From JBCCOW01 sp039025855 (GTDB lineage Bacteria > Planctomycetota > Phycisphaerae > Phycisphaerales > Phycisphaeraceae), in assembly GCA_039025855.1 (NCBI GenBank), contig JBCCNL010000007.1, forward strand, positions 46,654 through 110,653: DNA of 64,000 nucleotides, read 5' to 3'. The translations under genes were made by a program, and so were the position numbers. Shown here one piece after another: positions 26,649 through 35,793 of this stretch (the stretch's first letter is position 1; each line of letters starts with the position of its first letter). The notes beneath the pieces are model-generated. The model had not been told where the DNA came from, did not search any database, and saw only the letters and a list, made by a program, of their open reading frames with translations.

Positions 26649-27377
26649 TTAGCCGACGGTGCTGGGGGTGGCGGCGGCGTATTCGGAGACGATGAGGGCG
26701 GCGAACATAAAGAGCCAGACGACGTCGAGGAAGTGCCAGTACATGACGGTGAGTTTGACGGGGGTGTAGAACTCGTGGTCGTACTTACCGTCGAGGGCGC
26801 GTTTGGTGATGACCAGCAGGGGGATGACGCCGCCGATGACGTGGAGGGCGTGGACGAGGACGAGGAAGAAGGCGAGCTGGAAGAGTCTGGAGGAGTAGCC
26901 GGCCTCGGCGAGGGCTTCGTCGGTGAGGAGCTGGAGCATGGCCGGGGTCTGGGTGATGAGGAACCCGGCGGTGAGCCCGACGGTGAGCATGAGCCAGTGG
27001 CGGAGGGCGGCCTGGCGTTCGCGGCGGACGGCGACGAGGGCCTGGTGGATGGTGTAGGAGCTGGCGAGGATGAGGACGGTGGAGATGGCGAGGAGCCAGG
27101 GCATCTCGATGGAGCCGGCGGGGGGTGCGACGGGCGGGATGCGGTCGCCGGTGAGGGCGTTGGTCTTGGCGTAGGAGCCCTGGATGCGGATGATGGCGTA
27201 GCCGATCATCGAGGCGAGGAAGAGGGCGGCGAGGGCGGCGAGGAACAGCCACATGCCCAGCTCGGCGGTGCCGCGGGGGACGCGGTGGCCTTCGCGACCG
27301 CCCTGAGCGATCTCGGAGAATCGCTCGACGATGGGGGGCCGGCTCGGCGGGTCGTTGTCGGTGGGTGCAGAGTCCAA
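26649..27377 (-). CDS. coxC: Cytochrome c oxidase subunit III
   Basis: Integral subunit of heme-copper oxidase. The 242-residue product begins with a hydrophilic 30-residue leader, then GTAELGMWLFLAALAALFLASM (helix 1), and ends with the subunit III hallmark TVMYWHFLDVVWLFMF. In between are VHALHVIGGVIPLL and about six hydrophobic helices in all; the short N-terminus suggests the five- or six-helix bacterial type. No other cox genes are in the window, so this subunit is either detached from its operon or the operon continues elsewhere. Confidence 0.9.
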   Translation of the reverse strand: MDSAPTDNDPPSRPPIVERFSEIAQGGREGHRVPRGTAELGMWLFLAALAALFLASMIGYAIIRIQGSYAKTNALTGDRIPPVAPPAGSIEMPWLLAISTVLILASSYTIHQALVAVRRERQAALRHWLMLTVGLTAGFLITQTPAMLQLLTDEALAEAGYSSRLFQLAFFLVLVHALHVIGGVIPLLVITKRALDGKYDHEFYTPVKLTVMYWHFLDVVWLFMFAALIVSEYAAATPSTVG

Positions 27378-27597
27378 GGTGTGATCGTAGACCGCGGGCC
27401 GTTATAGAGACGACCTTGGCGGCTGGGCTTTACCGGTTTTTTGCCCTGACGGGGGGTGGCTACACATCCATCAAACGAAGAGCGGCAGCCACATCGTGCG
27501 AAACTGCCAAGCTATCTTACCGGTTGCCTGACGACCGCAGGCTCCAAACCAATCAAATCACCAATCGCAGGCACAACCGGCCGACTAACACGGGGTA

Positions 27598-27975
27598 CTA
27601 GGGTGACACGGGACGGACCGAAGCCGTGTAGTTGGTGTCGCGTTCATAGAGCTTGTAGAACACGCCCGGTCCACGATTCGCGATGGGCCCACGACTCCCG
27701 AAATTTAATTCGTGGATCTCCTCTGGGGTGACTACATATCGGTGCAGAATCCCGGTCGCCTCGGCTTGCCGGCCACGCAAGTCCGGATCATGAGACAACA
27801 CTTGGACACCAATGATGGACGGAATCTTGGTGTACGAGACTTCGCCGCGAATCGTGATGAGCTGGCCAATGTGATCGTCTAATTGGGCGGCTTCGGTCAA
27901 CACCGCAGGCGACTGAGTCTGGACGGCACAGCCCATCATTAAGCATGCCAGAGCCAGAACGAGAGCAAGTTTCAT
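27598..27975 (-). CDS. Small lipoprotein of unknown function
   Basis: A 125-residue product with signal MKLALVLALACLMMGC (lipobox MMGC). The mature part begins DDHIGQLITIRGEVSYTKIP, the pattern of a small OB-fold-like beta-barrel with strands ITIRGEV, IGVQVLSHD and AEATGILHRY. Codon composition is visibly less GC-rich than in its neighbours, as is the preceding 220 bp of non-coding DNA, so a recent acquisition is possible. It is followed at its 5' side by the exported protein gene ending at 28002. Confidence 0.7.
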   Translation of the reverse strand: MKLALVLALACLMMGCAVQTQSPAVLTEAAQLDDHIGQLITIRGEVSYTKIPSIIGVQVLSHDPDLRGRQAEATGILHRYVVTPEEIHELNFGSRGPIANRGPGVFYKLYERDTNYTASVRPVSP

Positions 27976-28001
27976 TGTTGCTTTAACGCTGAATTGGTTG
28001 A

Positions 28002-28823
28002 CTAACGCATCACGTCTTGCTTCTGCGTGAGCGTGATGGGGACCTGCTGGGGTCGGCGGGGGGTGCCGGGGGAGAAGTAGTCGAGACGGAGGGTGCGTCG
28101 GACGAGGACGGGCTCGGTGCGGGGGTTGCCCTGTTCGTCGAGCTCGGGCTCGCCGGTGACGGGGTTGGTGATGGGCTGGGTGAGAGGGCTGCCGGTGACG
28201 GGGTCGGGGACCTGGGCGACCTCGCCGTAGACCCCGGCGACGAAGAAGGAGAAGCGGTCGACGTCTTCGTCGGGGACGGGCCAGATCGCGACGGAATCGC
28301 GTTGGGAGTCAGGGCCGGGTAGCATGACGCCGGCGGTCTGCTGGAGGCGGATCACGAGCGGGTTGCCCAGGCGTTCCTTGACGGCATCGAAGACGTCGTC
28401 GGGGATGGCCCGGTTGGTGGTGAAGACGCGGCCGCCGTCGGTGAGGACGGTGAAGCGTCCGACGAAGAACACGGGGTCGGGGGTGCGGTTGGTGACGCTG
28501 AAGGGCATGTACCAGTACCAGCGGACCCGGCCGTCGACCGTGACCGCGAGGGTGTCGGGGGTCTCGTGGGTGAAGTCGAGCTTCCAAGAGGGGCTGACGA
28601 GGGCGGGTGTCGGGAAGTTGCCCTGGGGGTCGCCGGGGTCGAGGGTGGGGTCGTCGTTGAGCAGACCGGCGTCGTCCTGAGCGTGGAGGGCCGACGCGAG
28701 GAGGAGGGCCAGAACAGCCGCGAGGGCGGCGGCAGCGCCCGCGACCCGGCGGGCCGTAGGTGCATGAGCGGCCAGCAGGACAGCGGAGGACGGGGCGGCG
28801 AGGGGGGTGGATTGGTAATTCAT
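28002..28823 (-). CDS. Exported protein of unknown function
   Basis: A 273-residue product with an Ala-rich signal peptide (RRVAGAAAALAAVLALLLASALHAQ, two-segment; cleavage after AHAQ region). The mature part contains FTHETPDTLAVTVDGRVRWY, PFSVTNRTPDPVFFVGRFTV and DYFSPGTPRRPQQVPITL, consistent with an immunoglobulin-like beta-sandwich seen in several planctomycete hypotheticals. No enzyme motif. The ATG at 28823 is chosen because it sits directly before the signal peptide; longer in-frame starts give Arg-rich nonsense. Divergent from the GNAT gene. Confidence 0.72.
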   Translation of the reverse strand: MNYQSTPLAAPSSAVLLAAHAPTARRVAGAAAALAAVLALLLASALHAQDDAGLLNDDPTLDPGDPQGNFPTPALVSPSWKLDFTHETPDTLAVTVDGRVRWYWYMPFSVTNRTPDPVFFVGRFTVLTDGGRVFTTNRAIPDDVFDAVKERLGNPLVIRLQQTAGVMLPGPDSQRDSVAIWPVPDEDVDRFSFFVAGVYGEVAQVPDPVTGSPLTQPITNPVTGEPELDEQGNPRTEPVLVRRTLRLDYFSPGTPRRPQQVPITLTQKQDVMR

Positions 28824-28955
28824 GAGGGATCGATCACAATGGGCGGACTGAGATTGTAAGGCGATGGCCGAGAGGGGCCAAGGCGAAGCGTGAGTTACCG
28901 GCGGAAGTGCCCGGTTGACCCGGGCGGAGCAGACGGTAGCCCGATAGGAACAGGT

Positions 28956-30131
28956 ATGTCTGACGGTCAAGGGCAGCAGGGTGCCGGCGTGGGGGTGGGG
29001 ATCGAAACGGGCCCCGGTTGGCATGCGGGAGCGGTCCCGCCGCCGCAGGTGGGGACAGCGATGTCGCTGGTGCTGACGGGGCGTCAGCACACGCCGGGCG
29101 ATGCGGTGCGGGAGTTCGAGTCGTATCTGCACCGGCAGGGGATGAGCCGACGGGAGCTATGGGGGTTGTGGGAACAGGCGGGTGCCGGGGACGGTGCGGC
29201 GGTGGGTGGGGCGGTGGGTGGGGGGCATCCGGGGTGGGCGGCAGCGGAGCGGATGCGGGCGGCGGTGATGGGGCTGCCGCAGCCGGGAAAGACGGCGATG
29301 CTGTTCGTCTCGCCGGCGGTCGGGGGCTGGGCGGGCGGTGGGCGGGCGGGGGTGCAGCGGGTGGCCGGTTTAGCGGGGGAGGTGTCGGCCCGGCTGCTGA
29401 GCGGTATGGACGAGGATGAGAGCGGCGGGCCGAGTGTGCGGATCGTGCAGGCGTTGCTGGACCCGGGGCAGGCGTTGGAGCAGGAGACGCTGAGCGCCGC
29501 GGGGTTCGCTCGGCTGGCGAAGCTGGTGTACATGGCCCGGACGCTGGACCCCGGTCGGCGGGGGGCTGAGCTGGATCTGAACGGTGCGTTGCCGGGGGAT
29601 GCGGGTGAGGGGCAAGCGTGGCAGGAGCGTGGCTACAGCCCGCTGACGCACCCGGCGTTCGCGGCGGCGGTTCTGGCCAGCTACGAGGACACGCTGGACT
29701 GCCCGGGGTTGCTGGGGCTGCGGACGATCGAGGATGTGCTGGCGGGACACCGGGCGACGGGGCGGTTTGATGCGTCGCTTTGGCGCTTGGTGATGGTGGG
29801 TGACGAGCCTGCGGCGGTGATCCTGCTCGCGGCGGTGGGGTTGCCGAGCGGAGACGGACCGAAGCAGAATGTAGACGGCACACCAGCGACGGCGGCGGGC
29901 GGCGCAGCTGCAGAGACGTACGAGCTGGTCTACCTCGGCGTGTCCAAGCGGTTCCGGGGGCGAGGCCTCGCGGGTCGTCTGCTGCGGTACGGGATGGGGC
30001 TGGTACACGCTCGCGGCGGCCGACGGTTGCTGTTGGCGGTGGACGATCGCAACGAGCCGGCAGTGAGCCTCTACCGGTCGCTGGGGTTCCGGGCCACGGC
30101 ACGCAAGCTCGCGATGATCCGCAGCAAGTGA
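28956..30131 (+). CDS. GNAT-family N-acetyltransferase
   Basis: A 391-residue protein with a C-terminal GNAT domain: YELVYLGVSKRFRGRGLAGR (acetyl-CoA loop R-x-x-G-x-G/A) and LLLAVDDRNEPAVSLYRSLG followed by FRATARKLAMI. The N-terminal 250 residues show a degenerate second GNAT-like region (LSAAGFARLAKLVYMARTLD; YSPLTHPAFAAAVLASYEDTLDCPGL), as in double-GNAT proteins. Acceptor unknown. The ATG at 28956 follows AGGAACAGGT. Confidence 0.8.
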   Translation: MSDGQGQQGAGVGVGIETGPGWHAGAVPPPQVGTAMSLVLTGRQHTPGDAVREFESYLHRQGMSRRELWGLWEQAGAGDGAAVGGAVGGGHPGWAAAERMRAAVMGLPQPGKTAMLFVSPAVGGWAGGGRAGVQRVAGLAGEVSARLLSGMDEDESGGPSVRIVQALLDPGQALEQETLSAAGFARLAKLVYMARTLDPGRRGAELDLNGALPGDAGEGQAWQERGYSPLTHPAFAAAVLASYEDTLDCPGLLGLRTIEDVLAGHRATGRFDASLWRLVMVGDEPAAVILLAAVGLPSGDGPKQNVDGTPATAAGGAAAETYELVYLGVSKRFRGRGLAGRLLRYGMGLVHARGGRRLLLAVDDRNEPAVSLYRSLGFRATARKLAMIRSK

Positions 30132-30685
30132 TGGTGCAGGGGTCATCCCACGCCCGAAGCCGGAGTCTGAGAAGCACGAACGGAGCTTACACCGGCCGTG
30201 TTTCGAGACGCGGCGCGTGGCGATCGCGTTCACATCGCCGACGTTCTCCACGATGATCTTGGTTCCCTCACGACTTGCTCACGCCTTATCCACGAAGCGG
30301 GTGTGTGTGAGTGCTGTGTGAGGGCGGTGGAGAAAAAACGTTCAAGTTCGTAACGGTTTGTTTTGGAACACGATGAGCGTTTTGTGAGGACGCAACGGCG
30401 GGAATGTCGGGTTGATGGCGCGATCGGCGGGGTTTAAGGTGACGCGTCCGCGGCGAAGGACTCGCCGGCGTCTACCCGCTGCTCCGAGCGGTGCAAAAAG
30501 CCTAGTTTTTCCGAGGCTTTTAGCATTGTGTGGTGTGCAGGACAGCGGATTCAGCAGACGAGCAGGAAGGACCCACAACGTGTACCCGGCCGACGGTTTC
30601 GGTCGGGTTTGTTCCGCTCTTATCGCCGACACCGATCGCCCGCTGGGGAGTTCGTCACGGGCGGTTGTCTTCGGCAGTTTCGGAA
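30132..30685 (+). promoter_or_regulatory. Region upstream of dnaA with DnaA-box-like sites
   Basis: The longest gene-free stretch (554 bp). It contains TTATCCACG at 30286-30294 (one mismatch to the DnaA box TTATNCACA), TTCTCCACG at 30244-30252 and, on the minus strand, TTCTCCACC (30326-30334). These are followed by an AT-rich segment (30331-30385) unusual for this GC-rich DNA. It could be a replication origin or an autoregulatory region for dnaA. No cluster of many boxes is seen and the neighbours are not dnaN/gyrB, so origin status is uncertain. Confidence 0.45.
30496..30521 (+). terminator. Hairpin with T-rich flank in the dnaA leader
   Basis: AAAAGCCT (30496-30503), T-rich loop AGTTTTTCCG, AGGCTTTT (30514-30521): an 8-bp stem ending in a run of T. 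It may terminate read-through from the GNAT gene or attenuate dnaA. Confidence 0.5.
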
Positions 30686-32296
30686 ATGAGGTTGTGCTTG
30701 ACCGCTATTCAGACCCAACGCGCGATCGGTACGCGCCTCGCCCGTCGGCTTGAGACGGAGCTGGGAGCACGGAAGTTCCAGATGTGGTTCGCCTCAACCG
30801 CGAAGTTCGATTACCTCGCCGACGACCAGCGGGTCCGCGTATCGGTGCCCACCGCCTACCACGCCGACCGGCTGGAGCGTCAATACCGCGGAGCCCTCGA
30901 GTCGGCGGTCGCGGCCGAGTACGACGCCAAGCCTGCGGTGGAGATCCTCGTGGACGAGGCACTGTTCGACGAGGCCCGTGCGTCGGCAACGGTCTCCCCG
31001 GAGCATACCTCGACACCCGACACACCCACGGCACCGCGCTCGGCCTCGCCCGCTCCAAGCCCGCCGCCTCACACGCCCCCACCTCCCGCCGAGACCAAAC
31101 GCCCGACCCGCACCGGGCTCGACGCCGGCTACCCCTTGGCCAACGCGCAGCTCCGCCATCGGCTTGAGCAGTTCATCGTCGGCCCGTCCAATCAGCTCGC
31201 CTATGCCGCCGCCTGCCGACTCGCTGAAGCCCCGGACACACCCGGACCCGACGTACCGGACGCCGCCCTCGCTGCCGACCCCCTGATGTCCGGCACGCAA
31301 CTGCTGTTCCTCCACGGCGGCTGCGGCACCGGCAAGACCCACCTCGTCCAGGGCCTCTGCCGACGCCTCCTCGAGAACCACCCCCGCGCTCGGCTGGTCT
31401 ACACCACCGGTGAGCAGTTCACCAACAGCTTCATCCACGCGATCCAGACCAACACGCTGGGCCCCTTCCGCCGACGCATCCGCAACCTCGACCTCCTCGC
31501 GGTTGACGACGTCCACTTCCTGGCGGCGAAGGAGAAAACCCAGCAGGAGTTCCTGCACTGCTTCAACGAGATCGAGCTCAGCGGCGCCCGCGTCGTGCTG
31601 GCCTCGGACTGCCATCCCCGGCTGATCCACAGCTTCTCCGAGCCGCTGATCAACCGCTGCCTCCGGGGCATGGTCGTGCAGGTCGAGACGCCGGACGCGG
31701 AAACCCGGCGATCCCTGATCCGGGCCTTGGCGATGCGGATGGGGATGGTGCTGCAGCCCGCCGCCTTGGAACTGCTGGTGCAGCGCTGCGACGGCTCAGT
31801 CCGGGAGATGGAAGGCCAGCTCACCAAGCTCTACGCGTTGGCGTCGATCAGCGGCTCACGCGGCGGCTCGGCCCGGGGCGTGGGCAACGTCCTGTCCGAA
31901 CCGATCGGGCACGCCCTGGTCGATCGCCTCCTGCAGGGCGTCCCCGGACGCGGGCAGACCCCGGCCCGGCCAGTCCGCTTCGCCGATGTCGTCGACGTGG
32001 TCTGCAGCCGGTTCGGGCTGGAGAAGGACCACCTGCTGGGACGAAGCCGGCACGCCCACATCGTGATGGCCCGGTCGCTGGTCTGCTACCTGCTGCATCG
32101 GTTGGCCCCGATGTCGTACCCGGAGATCGCACGGGCGATGGGCAAGAAGAACCACTCGGGGGTGCTGGCCGCCGCGCGCCGGATCGAAGAGCGTCGGCAA
32201 CGCCGGGAAGACGTCCGCGTGCCCACCTGTCCCGACCCGTTGCCGCTCGAGAGCCTGATCCGTGAACTCACCGACGCGGTGCGCGATCGTCTCTGA
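30686..32296 (+). CDS. dnaA: Chromosomal replication initiator DnaA
   Basis: AAA+ initiator that binds DnaA boxes and opens the origin. From the ATG at 30686 the product has 536 residues: domain I (LARRLETELGARKFQMWFAS), a Pro-rich linker (about 100-145), the AAA+ domain with Walker A FLHGGCGTGKTHLVQG and Walker B LLAVDDVHFL, and the DNA-binding domain IV ending LGRSRHAHIVMARSLVCYLL and MGKKNHSGVLAAARRI. The linker is long and domain III carries small insertions (PDTPGPDVPDAALAADPL before the Walker A strand; SISGSRGGSARGVGNVLSEP later), both unusual for DnaA. Starts farther upstream in the frame lack family similarity. Confidence 0.93.
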   Translation: MRLCLTAIQTQRAIGTRLARRLETELGARKFQMWFASTAKFDYLADDQRVRVSVPTAYHADRLERQYRGALESAVAAEYDAKPAVEILVDEALFDEARASATVSPEHTSTPDTPTAPRSASPAPSPPPHTPPPPAETKRPTRTGLDAGYPLANAQLRHRLEQFIVGPSNQLAYAAACRLAEAPDTPGPDVPDAALAADPLMSGTQLLFLHGGCGTGKTHLVQGLCRRLLENHPRARLVYTTGEQFTNSFIHAIQTNTLGPFRRRIRNLDLLAVDDVHFLAAKEKTQQEFLHCFNEIELSGARVVLASDCHPRLIHSFSEPLINRCLRGMVVQVETPDAETRRSLIRALAMRMGMVLQPAALELLVQRCDGSVREMEGQLTKLYALASISGSRGGSARGVGNVLSEPIGHALVDRLLQGVPGRGQTPARPVRFADVVDVVCSRFGLEKDHLLGRSRHAHIVMARSLVCYLLHRLAPMSYPEIARAMGKKNHSGVLAAARRIEERRQRREDVRVPTCPDPLPLESLIRELTDAVRDRL

Positions 32297-32356
32297 GCCC
32301 GATCGGTCTGCCGATTGGCCCTTAACCTCCGGGGCGACTCCTGCTACTTTGCAGAG

Positions 32357-33301
32357 GTGAGTGAGCCCGGAGAAAACCCCGCAATCCACGAGAGCGGACC
32401 GTTCGGCCTGACACGACGACACTTCCTCGCCATGTCGGTCGCCGGCTCCGCGTGTGGCCTGACGCCCTTCGGACCGGGCGTAGCTCAACCCGCCACCGCG
32501 CCCGCGACCCAACCCGCGTCACCGCCCCTGCCCGTCGTCCCCACCGTCTACACGGCATTCCTCCACGAGGACCAACCCCGAGCCTGGCCCTTCGGCATCC
32601 GGCGTGCCCGCATCCTTTACCCGAGCAACCTCTGGCCCGCCAAGAACGAAGCGCGGCACGGACCGCCGCGGGTCGAGGTCGTCCGGTGGCTCGCCAGCGA
32701 ACTCAACCCCAACGCCCCGGTCATCCTCAACATCGAGCACTGGCCCACCCGCACGGAGGCCGAGGCGAATTTCACCATCGAACGCTTCCGGCAGACCTAC
32801 GCGATGTTCCGACACGCGAACCCCGAGCTGCGGCTCGGGCTCTACTCGATCGTGCCGCACCGCGAGTACTGGCCGTTCCAAAGACACCCCCAACACATCG
32901 AACGCCTACGCCTGGCCGAGCGCAACCGCCGATTGGCCCCACTGGCGGAGCTGCTCGACTTTATCTGCCCCTCGGTCTACGCCTTCTACAACGAGCCCGA
33001 CGGCTGGGAGGCCTACGCCCGGGGGATGATCGAGTCCGCCAAGGCCTTCGGCAAGCCGGTCTTCCCGTTCCTCTGGTACGAGTTCCACGACAACGGCGAA
33101 CCCGAAAACCGGGGCCAACGCATCCCGCTGCCGTTCTGGCGGCGCTGCCTGAATCTCGTCGCGGACCAGGCCGACGGCATGATCCTCTGGGGGGGGTTCC
33201 GCCAGCAGTGGGACCCCAACGCCGACTGGTGGTTTGAAGTCGAGCAGATGATGGCCGATCGGCTTATGGCACGGTCGCGGGCAGGCCGCGCCCAGCCGTG
33301 A
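32357..33301 (+). CDS. Tat-exported TIM-barrel-like protein, possible glycoside hydrolase
   Basis: About 314 residues with a twin-arginine signal, LTRRHFLAMSVAGSACGL, so exported folded. The mature part has alternating strands and helices with acidic and aromatic residues at strand ends (VILNIEHWP; LRLGLYSIVPHREYW; LDFICPSVYAFYNEPDGWEAY; PVFPFLWYEFHDNG; ADGMILWGGFRQQWD), the look of a (beta/alpha)8 glycoside hydrolase similar to the hyaluronidase-like GH56 group. I cannot name a substrate. The GTG at 32357 is preferred; a TTG at 32315 is possible. Its last 38 bp overlap the convergent O-antigen ligase-like gene. Confidence 0.65.
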   Translation: MSEPGENPAIHESGPFGLTRRHFLAMSVAGSACGLTPFGPGVAQPATAPATQPASPPLPVVPTVYTAFLHEDQPRAWPFGIRRARILYPSNLWPAKNEARHGPPRVEVVRWLASELNPNAPVILNIEHWPTRTEAEANFTIERFRQTYAMFRHANPELRLGLYSIVPHREYWPFQRHPQHIERLRLAERNRRLAPLAELLDFICPSVYAFYNEPDGWEAYARGMIESAKAFGKPVFPFLWYEFHDNGEPENRGQRIPLPFWRRCLNLVADQADGMILWGGFRQQWDPNADWWFEVEQMMADRLMARSRAGRAQP

Positions 33302-34601
33302 GGTCCGGCAACGGGTTTATCCGATCCGCCGACGCCCACCGCCCCCGGGTCACGAGGTAGGCCATGCACTCGGTCATCAGCAGCATGCTGACCAGCCGTG
33401 GCGAGAGCAGATACGTGCTCTGCTTGAAGCTGAGTATGAAGTCGAACAGCAGCAGCGCCGCCCAGCCCACGACCGTGCACCGCATGATCGGCGACGGCCC
33501 GCAGACCCGTATCAGGTGCCGCAGGTAATAGATGCACCGCCACGCGATCACCAGCACCAGCGTGAAGCCGACCACCCCGAGCTCGCCCAGCACCTCGACC
33601 ACCACGACGTGCGTATAGCCACCGCCCAGCACTTCATACGACCGCGCCGCACCCGAGCCGATCCCCAGCAGCCAAGCCATCGGCCCCGCATCCCGCCAAT
33701 ACGCCATCAGTTCCGTGACATACCCCACCCGCGAGCCCGAGTAGTTATCGAGCCCCGCGCCGATGTCCCACCTACCGCCCTGGGCGTACTGCCCAAGCAC
33801 AAACACCATCAACCCCAGCACCAGCATGCTGCCCAGTGCCGCGAGCATCTTCTTGCCCGCGCCCGCCTGACCGTGCGCCAGAGGATACGCCAGGAGCGAC
33901 ACGAACAGCGCCGCCACTAATTGCCCCCGTGAGCCGGTCCGGATGATCGCAACCAGGCAGATCGCAAACAGCACAAACCGCCCGATCGTCCACACGACGC
34001 CCAGACCCCGCAGCGGGATCACCAGCGTCAGGATCGCCGCGTACCCCGCCACCGACGCCACCTCCAGCGGGTTGCTGCTCGCCGAACCCCACTCCGCCAC
34101 CTGACCCGCCAGCACCACCCGACGCAGGAACACATCCGTCGACTGCATCAAGACCACCGACGCCACCGCCGAGAAGATCAGCACCGACTTGATCGCCACC
34201 CACGCGTCGTCCATCGACCGGATCAGCAATGGCACCGACACCACGATGAGCAGGAAACCCCGGATGTCGTTGAGAAACACCCGCTTGGTCAAGTCCGGCT
34301 CGATCGACCACGCCATCGACACAATGCTCAGCAGCACCAGCCCCACCGTCGCCAGCAGGATCGGCCCGGTCTTGACCGTGATCTGCCCCTTCGCCTTGTG
34401 GTACCCCAGCAGCAGCACCACGATGACCGCCATCGCCAGGTTGAGAAACGAAGACTGCTGCACGAAATAAACAAACCGAGACTGCAGCGCCTGCTCAAAC
34501 ACGAAGAAGCCATACAACGGCCCCACGAACCACGCCGGCGAACGCAGGCTCAACGCCAGCATCAACACAAACACCAGCAGCAGTCCGGCAACCCAAATCA
34601 A
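33264..34601 (-). CDS. O-antigen ligase/polymerase-like membrane protein
   Basis: A 445-residue integral membrane protein with about 11-12 hydrophobic helices. The Wzy_C/WaaL-type motif is visible: IIRTGSRGQLVAALFVSLLA in one periplasmic-side segment, then a large loop (GGRWDIGAGLDNYSGSRVGY) and YTHVVVVEVLGELGVVGFTL with the conserved His region. Such proteins polymerise or ligate polysaccharides. Its neighbours, a sugar epimerase and a Tat hydrolase-like protein, fit an exopolysaccharide theme. The 3' end overlaps the convergent gene by 38 bp. Confidence 0.78.
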   Translation of the reverse strand: MIWVAGLLLVFVLMLALSLRSPAWFVGPLYGFFVFEQALQSRFVYFVQQSSFLNLAMAVIVVLLLGYHKAKGQITVKTGPILLATVGLVLLSIVSMAWSIEPDLTKRVFLNDIRGFLLIVVSVPLLIRSMDDAWVAIKSVLIFSAVASVVLMQSTDVFLRRVVLAGQVAEWGSASSNPLEVASVAGYAAILTLVIPLRGLGVVWTIGRFVLFAICLVAIIRTGSRGQLVAALFVSLLAYPLAHGQAGAGKKMLAALGSMLVLGLMVFVLGQYAQGGRWDIGAGLDNYSGSRVGYVTELMAYWRDAGPMAWLLGIGSGAARSYEVLGGGYTHVVVVEVLGELGVVGFTLVLVIAWRCIYYLRHLIRVCGPSPIMRCTVVGWAALLLFDFILSFKQSTYLLSPRLVSMLLMTECMAYLVTRGRWASADRINPLPDLTAGRGLPATVP

Positions 34602-34694
34602 TTCGCTACCTCAACACGGCCTATACGGCTCTGGCTCTATCTAGGGGACCAGTGAATGCCCGCCCGCCACCGCTCCACGCCGCTGTGAGTCGAT

Positions 34695-35687
34695 CTACAC
34701 CGCTGCGACGCCCCGCTCAGCGTACCACGCCCAGAGCTTCTCCAGCCCTTCACGCACCGGGGTCTGCGGGTCATACCCCAGCAGTCGGCGGGCCTTATCA
34801 ATATTCGCAAACGTGATCGCCGGTTCGGATGGCGGCGCCTCGGGCGTCTCCAAAACCGCTTTCTTACCCACCAGCTCCTCGATAATCGTCACAAAATCCG
34901 CCATCAAGACCGGCTCGCCCCGCCCCAGGTTCACCACCTCGTAGCCCAACGGCTTGTCCATCGCCAGAACCACCCCCGAGACGATGTCCTCGACATACGT
35001 CCAGTCCCGCTTCATCTGGCCCGCATTAAACAGCGTGATCGTTTCGCCCCGGGCGATCCGGTCGGTGATCATGAACGGCATCATATCCGGCCGAGCCCGC
35101 GGGCCATACACGCTGAAGAACCGCACCGCGGTGAAGTTCATCCCGTGCAGGTTGTGGTAGGTGTAGCCCAGCAGCTCCCCCGCCTTCTTCGACGCGGGGT
35201 ACGCCGAGAGCGGGGCGTTCGCCGGGTCGTCTTCGGTGAACGGCAGCCGCTCGGTGTGGCCGTACGCCGACGAGGTCGAGGCGAACACAAAGTTCGGGGC
35301 CGCCGCCGGATCGCCCGCGTCGTCGCCGAGGGTCTTCGCCGCCTCGAGCAGCGCGACCGTGCCGTTGATGTTGACGTCGGTGTAGAGCGGAGTCCGCCCG
35401 ATGGAGTATCGGACGTTGGCCATCGCCGCAAGGTGGGCGACTGCTTTGGGCCGGTGCTCCCGGAACACGGCGAGCATGGTCTCGCTGTCCCGGATGTCGG
35501 CCTCGACCAGCGTGAAGCCCTCGTGTTCGAGCGCCGCCGCCACGTTGGCCCGCTTCTGGCTCACGTCGTAATAGTCGTTGAAGTTATCGATGCCGATAAC
35601 CCGCTGTCCGCGCGCGAGCAGCACGTCCGCCAGGGTCGAGCCGACCAGACCCGCCACGCCGGTGATGAGATAGGGACGCTCGTGCAT
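34695..35687 (-). CDS. NAD-dependent sugar epimerase (UDP-glucuronate 4-epimerase-like)
   Basis: Extended short-chain dehydrogenase acting on nucleotide sugars. The 330-residue protein has the Rossmann motif LITGVAGLVGSTLADVLL, GIDNFNDYYDVSQKRAN (the D-N-x-N-D-Y-Y motif typical of UDP-glucuronate 4-epimerases), HLAAMANVRYSI, the catalytic FASTSSAYG and YPASKKAGELL (Tyr/Lys pair), and RFFSVYGPRARPDMMP. GxxGxxG is conserved as GVAGLVG. It probably supplies UDP-galacturonate or a related sugar for envelope polysaccharides. ATG 35687 places the Rossmann strand right at the start. Confidence 0.9.
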   Translation of the reverse strand: MHERPYLITGVAGLVGSTLADVLLARGQRVIGIDNFNDYYDVSQKRANVAAALEHEGFTLVEADIRDSETMLAVFREHRPKAVAHLAAMANVRYSIGRTPLYTDVNINGTVALLEAAKTLGDDAGDPAAAPNFVFASTSSAYGHTERLPFTEDDPANAPLSAYPASKKAGELLGYTYHNLHGMNFTAVRFFSVYGPRARPDMMPFMITDRIARGETITLFNAGQMKRDWTYVEDIVSGVVLAMDKPLGYEVVNLGRGEPVLMADFVTIIEELVGKKAVLETPEAPPSEPAITFANIDKARRLLGYDPQTPVREGLEKLWAWYAERGVAAV

Positions 35688-35793
35688 ATACGAAATCATC
35701 GGCCAGATCGGTAGCGAAGCCAACCGGGATCTGGGGGCGGCTGGGCCAGAAGTCGATTATCGATCTCGAAAGGGATGCCACGGCGGCCCGGAT

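Noticed and set aside
32297..32320. ATCGG-TCTG-CCGAT as the dnaA terminator
   Set aside because: A stem of only 5 bp with no T run; too weak to call.
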